A stretch of DNA of 12,446 nt. Source: CADCTM01 sp049671305 (GTDB taxonomy: Bacteria; Cyanobacteriota; Cyanobacteriia; Cyanobacteriales; Coleofasciculaceae). The stretch spans positions 1 to 12,446 of the forward strand of contig JBATUR010000023.1 in NCBI GenBank assembly GCA_049671305.1. The letters are read 5' to 3'. Both the position numbers and the translations under genes were made by a program. This document shows positions 1 through 6,112 of the stretch, piece after piece. A model generated the notes under the pieces. That model was not told the DNA's origin. It was given only the letters and a program-made list of their open reading frames with translations, and did no database searches. Within the stretch, counting starts at the first letter, position 1, and each line of letters opens with the position of its first letter.

Positions 1-33
1 GTCTGGAGGCTAGAAGAAATGTTATCACTCCTC

Positions 34-83
34 TAGCCACCCCGGCTTACTTATGGCAAAAAAAGCGGGGTGGCTAATATTTT
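34..83 (+). terminator. Probable terminator of a gene left of the window
   Basis: A ten-base perfect stem (TAGCCACCCC at 34-43 with GGGGTGGCTA at 67-76) extends inward through G44-C66 and, past a bulged G, C46-G65, T47-A64 and T48-A63. The loop is 49-62. A short AT-rich stretch (ATATTTT) follows. Stem strength and position upstream of the first gene suit a rho-independent terminator, though the T tract is weak. It could instead be a dispersed hairpin repeat. Confidence 0.5.
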
Positions 84-105
84 GGGCTCACTTTTCACCC
101 AAAAT
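79..105 (+). other. Small hairpin in front of the ribosome binding site of the 123-713 gene
   Basis: ATTTTGGG (79-86) pairs perfectly with CCCAAAAT (98-105) around an 11-base loop. It ends one base before AGGAG (107-111), the likely ribosome binding site for the ATG at 123. In an mRNA starting upstream it could influence ribosome access. Eight base pairs in AT-rich DNA is modest evidence. Confidence 0.3.
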
Positions 106-122
106 CAGGAGCATACATCGTC

Positions 123-713
123 ATGTCACAAAATTTAATTACTTCTGGATTAATTCACGCCGCAGAATTACCCATTGAAGAAATTCGTCAGCAAGTCGCC
201 ACATACCTAAATATTCCCCTCAGCCAAATTGAGCGCGTAGAATGCTGGAAATATCAGATTTGGGTCAAAATACGAGAATCACGAGCTAAATTTATTAGTT
301 ATCGCTGTTTACCATTGTGGATTGAAAAAGGCATTGAAGTTATTAAAACCTGCACTACCAAAATTGAACTTGACGAACTAGGAGAAATCTTAAGAACTGA
401 GCGTGATTGGTATGATGCTCATAAAATGCCTGAAGCTGTGCAACCGTGGCGAGATACGTGGGCACAGAGAGCGAAAGAGCTGCGGGAAGAAGAAGAAAGA
501 TTACAGCCAATTCTGGAGCGTCAACTTGCAGCAGATGCTTGGTATGCTTCCTGGCAGGGAGTGTTGAATTGTTGCCGAGATATGGTGGGAATTCAGCGGT
601 TAGAGCCGGAAATAAAGCATCAAAGTCAGGATTTTGTTGATTTGCCAGAGGTGGTGCAGGCAATGCAGCAGTTGGTGCAGCAGCGTTGGCAGGAGATAGG
701 GAAGGTGGTTTGA
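123..713 (+). CDS. Conserved-looking hypothetical protein, 196 aa
   Basis: I do not recognise this protein and assign no function. The ATG at 123 has a good AGGAG eleven bases upstream (107-111), which supports the start. The product looks soluble: there is no signal peptide or membrane segment. Residues 1-60 are mixed, with a patch rich in aromatic and charged residues (CWKYQIWVKI at 41-50). Residues 80-135 are highly charged and probably helical, with a run of glutamates (REEEERLQ at 121-128). Cysteines C150-C151 sit in a Trp/Tyr-rich stretch (138-153), and the end is Gln-rich and helical. The stop at 711-713 is followed within about 20 bases by a strong hairpin, so it is probably a single transcription unit. 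Reading frame, ribosome binding site and length all support a real gene. Confidence 0.75.
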   Translation: MSQNLITSGLIHAAELPIEEIRQQVATYLNIPLSQIERVECWKYQIWVKIRESRAKFISYRCLPLWIEKGIEVIKTCTTKIELDELGEILRTERDWYDAHKMPEAVQPWRDTWAQRAKELREEEERLQPILERQLAADAWYASWQGVLNCCRDMVGIQRLEPEIKHQSQDFVDLPEVVQAMQQLVQQRWQEIGKVV

Positions 714-729
714 AGCCCCTCTCCCCCTA

Positions 730-769
730 CCCCTCTCCCACTCAGGGGAGAGGGGGGTAAGAGTTTTTC
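730..769 (+). terminator. Likely terminator of the 123-713 gene, formed by the first hairpin repeat
   Basis: CCCCTCTCCC (730-739) and GGGAGAGGGG (746-755) make a perfect ten-base stem with a six-base loop. GTAAGAG and then TTTTT (764-768) follow. The stem starts 17 bases past the TGA at 711-713. The T run is not directly against the stem, so termination is likely rather than certain. Confidence 0.5.
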
Positions 770-780
770 TTGGCTTGTTG

Positions 781-850
781 CTAGCCCCTCACAAGAACAG
801 CTCCTCACTAAAGCTCCGGTCTCCCACTCAGGGGAGAGGGGAGTAAGAGG
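781..850 (+). repeat. 70-bp direct repeat, copy A
   Basis: This segment, starting CTAGCCCCTCACAAG and ending GAGTAAGAGG, is identical over all 70 bases to 956-1025. The left half (CACAAGAACAGCTCCTCACT) is unlike copies 1 and 3 of the tandem cluster. Units 2 and 4 are therefore closest to each other, pointing to duplication of a two-unit block. Confidence 0.9.
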
Positions 851-955
851 TTTTTCTTGGTTTGTTACTCTTATTGCTATTCTGCTAGCCCCTCACCCCC
901 AGCCCCTCTCCCACTCAGGGGAGAGGGGAGTAAGAAGTTTTTCTTGGCTATTCTG

Positions 956-1025
956 CTAGCCCCTCACAAGAACAGCTCCTCACTAAAGCTCCGGTCTCCC
1001 ACTCAGGGGAGAGGGGAGTAAGAGG
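956..1025 (+). repeat. 70-bp direct repeat, copy B
   Basis: Identical over 70 bases to 781-850. A further 20-base identity (GCTATTCTGCTAGCCCCTCA at 876-895 and 947-966) overlaps its left end, so the units interlock. After 1025 the copies diverge: here GAGTAAGA appears a second time instead of the T-rich tail. Confidence 0.9.
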
Positions 1026-1083
1026 GAGTAAGAAGTTTTCTCGTCTTGTTACTCTTACTCTTGAAGATCTCAAAAAAAATCCA

Positions 1084-1131
1084 GTCCCCCTTCTCCCCTT
1101 GTGGGAGTAAGGGGTTAGGGGATGAGGGGGT
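1084..1131 (-). repeat. Fifth, inverted and diverged copy of the hairpin repeat
   Basis: Read on the minus strand this begins CCCCCTCATCCCC, continues with TTACTCCC, a short loop and GGGGAGAAGGGGGA. That is the order of elements of the tandem units to its left (CCCCTCACCCCC, CTCTCCC, loop, GGGGAGAGGGGAG), in opposite orientation. It closes the repeat cluster just before the CRISPR leader. Confidence 0.6.
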
Positions 1132-1160
1132 TCTCTTGCCAAGGAAGTTTGAGTAAATCC

Positions 1161-1189
1161 TTGACAAATTAAAGAATTTTCGCTATTTT
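1161..1189 (+). promoter_or_regulatory. Candidate sigma70-type promoter for the CRISPR transcript
   Basis: A perfect TTGACA (1161-1166) is separated by exactly 17 bases from TATTTT (1184-1189), which matches four of six positions of the -10 consensus. Transcription would start near 1196, about 300 bases before the first repeat. That is long for a leader but points in the array's direction. The TATACA at 1466-1471 is an alternative or additional start. Confidence 0.45.
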
Positions 1190-1336
1190 TAAATCTAGTC
1201 GCTGATTTTGCGGCTAATTACCAACAATACGGAAATTGTTCTGTATTCCAGAAATGCACCTAGAAAATTAAATAGTTATATGGTTTTTCAGTGATTGTAA
1301 GGAATTGTTTCAATTTCCGACGCTCCGGCAAAATCG

Positions 1337-1402
1337 CTGAAACCCTGATTATTTCGTTGTGAGCCTCGGTCGCTTTCGCTGTAAGGGTTTCAGGCATTTT
1401 TT
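1337..1402 (+). terminator. Long-range stem plus T run inside the CRISPR leader
   Basis: CTGAAACCCT (1337-1346) and AGGGTTTCAG (1384-1393) are perfect complements over ten bases with a 37-base loop, followed three bases later by TTTTTT (1397-1402). This resembles a terminator or attenuator in a transcript from the 1161 promoter. The loop is long for a classic intrinsic terminator, so it could equally be a leader structure or a site read as DNA during spacer acquisition. Confidence 0.35.
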
Positions 1403-2720
1403 ATCTGAAGTTTTTCGAGTTTTTGTTCACAAAATCGATGAGCTTCGGAAAGTGCCTCTAGAAGCTATACAGGGTATGGGTTTCAAATCGAGGGGTTACG
1501 CTTTACTCTTCCCCGCAAGGGGATTGAAACTCGAAAGCTACTTTATCAAACTCTTCTGTCATTTTAAAGTTACGCTTTACTCTTCCCCGCAAGGGGATTG
1601 AAACATTTGATTTTTCCTTTTGGTTTACTTTTGATTTACTTTGTTACGCTTTACTCTTCCCCGCAAGGGGATTGAAACTTTCCATGCATCGGGAGGTGTA
1701 GCGTACATTGAAAGAGTTACGCTTTACTCTTCCCCGCAAGGGGATTGAAACCCAAAGCTAACAAACCCAGTAAATCAAATTTATCAGTTCCGCTTTACTC
1801 TTCCCCGCAAGGGGATTGAAACCCAAGACTGTAACACACTCTTTCAGAATTTGATTGTTTTGTTCCGCTTTACTCTTCCCCGCAAGGGGATTGAAACGAT
1901 TATTAATTGCTAATGTTCCATCTAAATCTACTAGTTCCGCTTTACTCTTCCCCGCAAGGGGATTGAAACAACATTGTTTTAACCTTGATAATTGTACTAG
2001 AGCTTAACGTTCCGCTTTACTCTTCCCCGCAAGGGGATTAAAACTTAATAGAAAATCAAACCACTTCTCAGTTAGCTTTAAGTTCCGCTTTACTCTTCCC
2101 CGCAAGGGGATTGAAACTAACTTAACTAAACCAAGGGGCTTAATTATTTAGAGGGTTCCGCTTTACTCTTCCCCGCAAGGGGATTGAAACTTCAGTAGTC
2201 AAAACTTCCTTTTTATGAGTTTTCTTGTTCCGCTTTACTCTTCCCCGCAAGGGGATTGAAACAAGGCTAGAGCAAGGGTTAGTATTTCATCACCAAAGTC
2301 AGTTCCGCTTTACTCTTCCCCGCAAGGGGATTGAAACAGGTCAGATTTTGCCAGTAAGGGGATGTCGCTTTTACTTGTTCCGCTTTACTCTTCCCCGCAA
2401 GGGGATTGAAACCGATAAGTGAAGCATGGATCAGTGTCAAACCCAGTACCAGTTCCGCTTTACTCTTCCCCGCAAGGGGATTGAAACCTGGGCTTCGCAT
2501 TCTAAATGTCCTGGAAATGGTCCAGCCGTTCCGCTTTACTCTTCCCCGCAAGGGGATTGAAACTTATTAAGCTCTTCTAAACCAAACTCGTTTAAGAGTT
2601 GTTCCGCTTTACTCTTCCCCGCAAGGGGATTGAAACCTAGCCTCTACAACATAATCACTTTTAGGCTCAATGTTCCGCTTTACTCTTCCCCGCAAGGGGA
2701 TTGAAACTTCCACACAAATT

Positions 2721-2749
2721 GCAGGGGCGCACAATCCGTGCGCCCCTAC
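2721..2749. repeat. Palindromic GC-rich element in the last spacer interval
   Basis: AGGGGCGCAC (2723-2732) and GTGCGCCCCT (2738-2747) are perfect complements around AATCC. Palindromes of this pattern are, from general knowledge, widespread intergenic repeats in cyanobacterial genomes. Here the element lies between the final full repeat and its degenerate partner, and between the converging array and dnaB, where it could also slow transcription from either side. No T run follows on the + strand. Confidence 0.7.
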
Positions 2750-2750
2750 C

Positions 2751-2772
2751 GTTCAGCTAAGGGGATTGAAAC
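2751..2772 (+). repeat. Degenerate terminal CRISPR repeat with an internal deletion
   Basis: This 22-base repeat keeps the first eight bases of the consensus with one change (GTTCAGCT for GTTCCGCT) and the last fourteen exactly (AAGGGGATTGAAAC). The fourteen bases between them are missing, including the left arm of the hairpin. A processed crRNA from this end would lack the stem. Degenerate last repeats mark the old, trailer end of arrays and agree with the + orientation. Confidence 0.8.
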
Positions 2773-2815
2773 AGTAAAAAAAGACCATAAAACGCCAAAT
2801 CAGCAACGCCGCACT

Positions 2816-5449
2816 TCAATGATTGTGAGAAGCAAGATTGCGGAAACGGGTAAACTGTGGATCAAAGATTAACTTAACCATGCCTGTCGGTCCATTGCGG
2901 TGTTTGGTAATAATAACTTCGGCAATACCGCGATCGGGTGTATCAGGCGAATAATATTCATCTCGATACAGCATAATAACTAAATCCGAGTCCTGCTCAA
3001 TCGAGTTGTGGACAACAATATTATTCGCGACAAAGTTATGCAAGCCTGGAACAGTCAAATCAAAGACTTCTTCCGTGCCATCACTCTCAATAGAGCGAAT
3101 CTGATCCCAGTAAACATCGCTATTTGCTAATAAACAGAGTTTGTCAGACACCACAGCTTGAGCCAACCTCGCCGCACGTTCACGGCTAAGATTTTGCTGA
3201 TAGATGCCGGTTCCACAATATGATACACCCAACTGAGCTTGCATTTGACGAGTCGTTATACCTGCCATCTGCATCGCTGGCACTGCATAGCTTTTCCAAA
3301 CATGATGATCAATTACATCTCGATTCGTATTAGCAACCGTTGTAGAAAGATGTGTAGCAATCTCTTGAAGCGCTTTTTGTTTATATACACCCACAGCGCC
3401 CACTAAATCCACAAATCTTTCGAGATCAAGTTTGCCTGTGATGATAACTTGATGTTGATCACGCCCTTTGCCAACTTGAGGGCTTACTTTGAGCCGAGCA
3501 TTAATTCCCACTCGTAACAACAAAGACTGAACACCACAAGAAAGTTGCTGACTACTGCTAGCGTAGTAAGCAATTGGACAAAGAGAACGACCATTCACTA
3601 ATTTAATTGAGCCGTCGGTACTCCAAAGATGCCGTAAAAATAGAGCGATCGCTTCTTGAGGCTGTTCAAATACCTGCTCAGGCACAAATTTTTCATGAGA
3701 GCGCAACCCAAAAACTCCTAAATTTTCCAACCATTTCGCGATCGGATTTCTAATTCCAGGAGCTAAACGCTGACTCGCACACAGATAGACTTGATACCAG
3801 TTTCGCTCTTTAACAATACGTGGGTTAATTTGGTTGCCAAAAACCATCTCAGCCAAAGCTGAAACCATCTCAGCTAAATCTAATTCCTTAGTCGTGTACT
3901 GGATAGCATGACGGGGTAAAGTACAACCATCGCCAATCAAATGCCCCAACAGCGCAAGTTCTGCATCGCTCATAGTTTGCACTGCAGAACTTGCCAACTG
4001 ACGAGGCAGAGCAATACGCGAGCCTACTGATAATTCATCTAAACGTTTCCAGCCATCTATAGTCAGAAATTTATGATTGCCAGTAGCCCGAATACTCCGC
4101 CCCAGAGCTGTTTTAAGTTGAATTACAGGTTTTGTGCCAGTCGCAAAAGCTCGGCTAACTACTGCCCTTTCTAGCTGCATAGTGGCTTCGTTAACTGCCC
4201 AGACGGTAAAACCTGATTTGCCAACTAGCTGACGAATTGGTACTTGTGCCCCACTATCTGCCAGAGTAATCAAGGTATCACCAGTAATGCAGCCCGATTC
4301 TCTCAAATCAGACATCATCGGTCGCTTATTTGTCCGCGCTTCCACACCGCGACTAAGCTGAGATAAAGCAATTACCGGTACACCAAGTTCACGGGCTAAA
4401 CCCTTAAGACTACGAGTAATGCGCGAAATTTCTTGCACACGGTTTTCGCTGCCACTACCTTCCATTAACTGCAAATAGTCGATTAAAATTAAGCCCAACT
4501 TATCCCCATGTTCCGCCTGAAGACGCCTTGCTTGCGATCGCATTTGCATCACCGACTGATTCGCCGTATCGTCAATATAAATCGGCAAATTCGACAAAGT
4601 ACCCAAGGCATAACTCAACGGTTCCCACTGAGTCTGACTAATGCGCCCCGTCCTTAAATAATTACTCTCAATTCCCGCCTCACTGGCAAGCATACGCTGT
4701 ACCAACTGCTCTTTTGACATTTCCAGGCTAAAAATTGCCACAGGCATCTTCTCAGCAATATTACGAGCAACCGCCATCGCAAAGCTAGTTTTACCCATCG
4801 AAGGTCTGCCAGCAATTACAATCAAATCAGACTGCTGAAAACCGCCGGTCATGGCATCCAAATCATAAAAATTAGAAGGCATTCCAGGTATCGCCACGCC
4901 TTCATGGCGAGTTTCAATTTCCTGAAAAGTCTGGATTAAGGTTTCAGAAATCGGCGTCAGCCCTTGCTGAGGGCGTTGTTGAGTCAGTCCAAAAATTTTC
5001 TGTTCCGACTGATCAAAAACAGCTTCCAACTCCAAAGAAGTATCATAACCCAACTTAACAATCTCATTACCTGCCTGGATAAGCTGACGGCGTAGGTGCT
5101 TTTCTACCACCAACTGAGCATAGCGGTCAATATTCACCGCCGAGACAGTACGATCAACTAATTGGGCTAACTTAGCCTGCCCGCCAACCTTCTCCAATAA
5201 TTCATTGTCATAAAGCCAAGTCGCCACACTCATCAAATCAGTCGGCTTGCCTGTCGTGTGTAGCAAGAGTGCGACTTTATAAATTTCCTTATGGGCATTA
5301 ATATAAAAAGCTTCTGGTTTTAAGATATCAGCTACCCGACCAATGGCATCAGGGTCAAGCAAAATACCACCAAGAATTGATTCCTCAGCATCAACGTTTT
5401 GCGGAGGTAGGGAGTTGCTAAATAAAGAAAAATTTAGTTCTTGAGTCAT
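2816..5449 (-). CDS. dnaB: Replicative DNA helicase DnaB with in-frame intein, 877 aa
   Basis: Hexameric helicase that unwinds DNA at the replication fork and works with primase. Without the intein the extein is 448 residues (1-386 plus 816-877), the normal DnaB length. The N-terminal primase-interacting domain spans about 15-118. The RecA-like ATPase domain starts near 188 and shows Walker A GRPSMGKT (214-221), Walker B LILID (320-324) and the conserved LSQLSRGVE (362-370). The intein occupies 387-815, inside DLRESG|C...HN|SIEQD, the same point as in Synechocystis DnaB. The reading frame is continuous, so after splicing the helicase should be active. The ATG at 5447-5449 has no clear Shine-Dalgarno; a HIP1 octamer lies just upstream (5457-5464). 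It follows rplI on the same strand with a 103-bp gap containing a terminator-like hairpin, so it may have its own promoter. Confidence 0.97.
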   Translation of the reverse strand: MTQELNFSLFSNSLPPQNVDAEESILGGILLDPDAIGRVADILKPEAFYINAHKEIYKVALLLHTTGKPTDLMSVATWLYDNELLEKVGGQAKLAQLVDRTVSAVNIDRYAQLVVEKHLRRQLIQAGNEIVKLGYDTSLELEAVFDQSEQKIFGLTQQRPQQGLTPISETLIQTFQEIETRHEGVAIPGMPSNFYDLDAMTGGFQQSDLIVIAGRPSMGKTSFAMAVARNIAEKMPVAIFSLEMSKEQLVQRMLASEAGIESNYLRTGRISQTQWEPLSYALGTLSNLPIYIDDTANQSVMQMRSQARRLQAEHGDKLGLILIDYLQLMEGSGSENRVQEISRITRSLKGLARELGVPVIALSQLSRGVEARTNKRPMMSDLRESGCITGDTLITLADSGAQVPIRQLVGKSGFTVWAVNEATMQLERAVVSRAFATGTKPVIQLKTALGRSIRATGNHKFLTIDGWKRLDELSVGSRIALPRQLASSAVQTMSDAELALLGHLIGDGCTLPRHAIQYTTKELDLAEMVSALAEMVFGNQINPRIVKERNWYQVYLCASQRLAPGIRNPIAKWLENLGVFGLRSHEKFVPEQVFEQPQEAIALFLRHLWSTDGSIKLVNGRSLCPIAYYASSSQQLSCGVQSLLLRVGINARLKVSPQVGKGRDQHQVIITGKLDLERFVDLVGAVGVYKQKALQEIATHLSTTVANTNRDVIDHHVWKSYAVPAMQMAGITTRQMQAQLGVSYCGTGIYQQNLSRERAARLAQAVVSDKLCLLANSDVYWDQIRSIESDGTEEVFDLTVPGLHNFVANNIVVHNSIEQDSDLVIMLYRDEYYSPDTPDRGIAEVIITKHRNGPTGMVKLIFDPQFTRFRNLASHNH
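3005..4291 (-). mobile_element. DnaB intein with LAGLIDADG homing endonuclease, 429 aa
   Basis: A protein-splicing element that excises itself from DnaB and whose endonuclease can copy the gene into intein-free alleles. All splicing residues are present: C387 at the start (CITGDTLI), block B T456 and H459 (TGNH), block F D797 and H804 (VFDLTVPGLHNF), penultimate H814, terminal N815 and the following S816. The endonuclease has both LAGLIDADG-type motifs with their acidic residues: LLGHLIGDG (D507) and LRHLWSTDG (D612). The sequence resembles the Synechocystis DnaB intein closely throughout, including LPRHAIQYT and NLSRERAA, and from memory that intein has the same length. I infer that splicing works and that homing activity may be retained. 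Confidence 0.95.
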
Positions 5450-5483
5450 AGCCTAGGCGATCGCTTATAAAGCATAAATCCAG

Positions 5484-5522
5484 CTTAATAAATTAAAGGG
5501 TTGAGTGACTGCAACTCAACCC
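5484..5522 (-). terminator. Terminator-like hairpin between rplI and dnaB
   Basis: GGGTTGAGT (5498-5506) pairs perfectly with ACTCAACCC (5514-5522) around a seven-base loop. On the minus strand the stem is followed by TTTAATTTATTAA. It lies 31 bases past the rplI stop. This should end much of the rplI transcript and decouple dnaB, at least partly. Confidence 0.65.
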
Positions 5523-5552
5523 CTGAATCAGGCTATTTTGTTTAAGAGGGCA

Positions 5553-6011
5553 TTAATTGGAAGCAACCTGAATCTCAATAACTGCCGTAACTTCTGGATG
5601 TAACTTAACTTCTGCCTTATAGAAGCCTAGCTTGCTGATATCCGGTAAAGTAATACCACGACGGTCTACTTCTTGGTTAGTTGCCGTTTGAATTGCTTCT
5701 GCCACTTCTGGCGCTGTCACTGTACCAAAGATCGCTTCATCTTCACCGACTTGTTTGCGGATCACAAAGCGCCCAATGGTTTCCAGTGCAGTTTTACGGC
5801 TTTCGGCTAGCTGCTTCTCTTCTAACAAACGTTGGCGTTCTTTTGCCTGACGGCGTTCAACTTGCTTGAGGATACCTGGGGTGGCATTCACGCCCATTTT
5901 CTTGGGAATGAGATAATTACGAGCATAACCAGGAGCAACTTCTACCAAGTCGCCGGTTTTTCCTAGCTTGCTAACATCTTGATTTAAAACTAACTGCACA
6001 GGTTTCGCCAT
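5553..6011 (-). CDS. rplI: 50S ribosomal protein bL9, 152 aa
   Basis: Structural protein of the large ribosomal subunit that binds 23S rRNA with its N-terminal domain and reaches out with its C-terminal domain. The N-terminal domain (1-50) shows the family signature GKTGDLVEVAPGYARNYLIP (17-36), with the conserved Gly, Val and Asn-Tyr-Leu positions intact. A charged connecting helix (about 48-75) follows, then the C-terminal domain with the FGTVT motif (95-99). The length is normal. No clear Shine-Dalgarno precedes the ATG, as is common in cyanobacteria. Its place directly upstream of dnaB on the same strand is a widespread bacterial arrangement. It is 101 bp downstream of gloB, enough for its own promoter. 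Confidence 0.97.
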   Translation of the reverse strand: MAKPVQLVLNQDVSKLGKTGDLVEVAPGYARNYLIPKKMGVNATPGILKQVERRQAKERQRLLEEKQLAESRKTALETIGRFVIRKQVGEDEAIFGTVTAPEVAEAIQTATNQEVDRRGITLPDISKLGFYKAEVKLHPEVTAVIEIQVASN

Positions 6012-6112
6012 AGTCTTGATTCGGGGGTACGGACTGAAAAAGGGAAATTTTCACTAAACACTTCATACTACGAAAATTCGGGAGGCGATCGCAACTAATC
6101 ACCCAGATTCCC

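Larger units (their letters stand above)
714..1131. repeat. Gene-free cluster of tandem C/G-rich hairpin repeats
   Basis: This 418-bp stretch holds no convincing gene. Its core CTCCCACTCAGGGGAGAGGG occurs four times, starting at 735, 821, 908 and 996, with spacings of 86, 87 and 88 bp. Each core is followed by a (G/A)GTAAGA segment and, except in the last, by a T-rich TTTTTCTTGG. Copies 1 and 3 form ten-base stems (730-739 with 746-755; 903-912 with 919-928). Copies 2 and 4 carry a different left flank that shortens the stem to about six bases (TCTCCC with GGGAGA). A fifth relative lies inverted at 1084-1131. The short frames on either strand here are translations of the repeat and were not called as genes. 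Confidence 0.85.
1132..1494 (+). promoter_or_regulatory. Putative CRISPR leader, gene-free
   Basis: The array is read on the + strand because its repeats end in ATTGAAAC, the usual crRNA 5' handle, so the leader should be on this side. This 363-bp stretch has no believable gene. It is AT-rich, contains a promoter candidate (1161-1189), a 9-base inverted repeat (CGGAAATTG 1230-1238 with CAATTTCCG 1311-1319), and a second longer-range stem followed by six T (1337-1402). A weaker -10-like TATACA lies at 1466-1471, only 24 bases before the first repeat, without a good -35. Leader extent and the functional promoter are inferred. Confidence 0.6.
1495..2772 (+). CRISPR. CRISPR array: 17 full 36-nt repeats, 17 spacers, one degenerate terminal repeat
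   Basis: Full repeats start at 1495, 1569, 1643, 1716, 1787, 1862, 1934, 2009, 2082, 2155, 2227, 2302, 2377, 2452, 2528, 2601 and 2672. Each begins GTTMCGCTTTACTC and ends GGATTGAAAC. The middle forms a five-base stem (TCCCC with GGGGA) closed by a GCAA tetraloop. Spacers are 35-40 nt, except the last interval (43 nt). Direction is + because ATTGAAAC is the typical handle. Repeats 1-4 read GTTAC and repeats 5-17 read GTTCC. Repeat 8 has A instead of G at position 32 (2040). The last repeat (2751-2772) is shortened. Repeat length, spacer length and handle fit cyanobacterial type I-D or type III arrays, but no cas gene is in the window, so the type is not assignable. Confidence 0.98.

Noticed and set aside
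626..1142. Two minus-strand frames of about 60 residues in the tandem repeat cluster
   Set aside because: They translate the C/G-rich hairpin repeat (recurrent RSCSCEGLA) and overlap no conserved sequence.
1307..1314. GTTTCAAT in the leader, the exact complement of the crRNA handle ATTGAAAC
   Set aside because: Eight bases in AT-rich DNA are expected by chance at this frequency, and no longer repeat-like pairing extends from it.
1359..1601. 80-residue frame covering the leader and first repeats
   Set aside because: It runs into the array and its end is repeat sequence; no ribosome binding site, and the position is that of the CRISPR leader.
2225..2551. Open frames on both strands across the CRISPR array (65 and 90 residues)
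   Set aside because: Their translations are the CRISPR repeat read in frame (for example FRFTLPRKGIET and GFNPLAGKSKAE recurring), so they are not genes.
2816..5449. DnaB twice its normal length, possibly a fusion or a disrupted gene
   Set aside because: The excess is a complete intein with clean splice junctions, and the joined extein is a normal 448-residue helicase.
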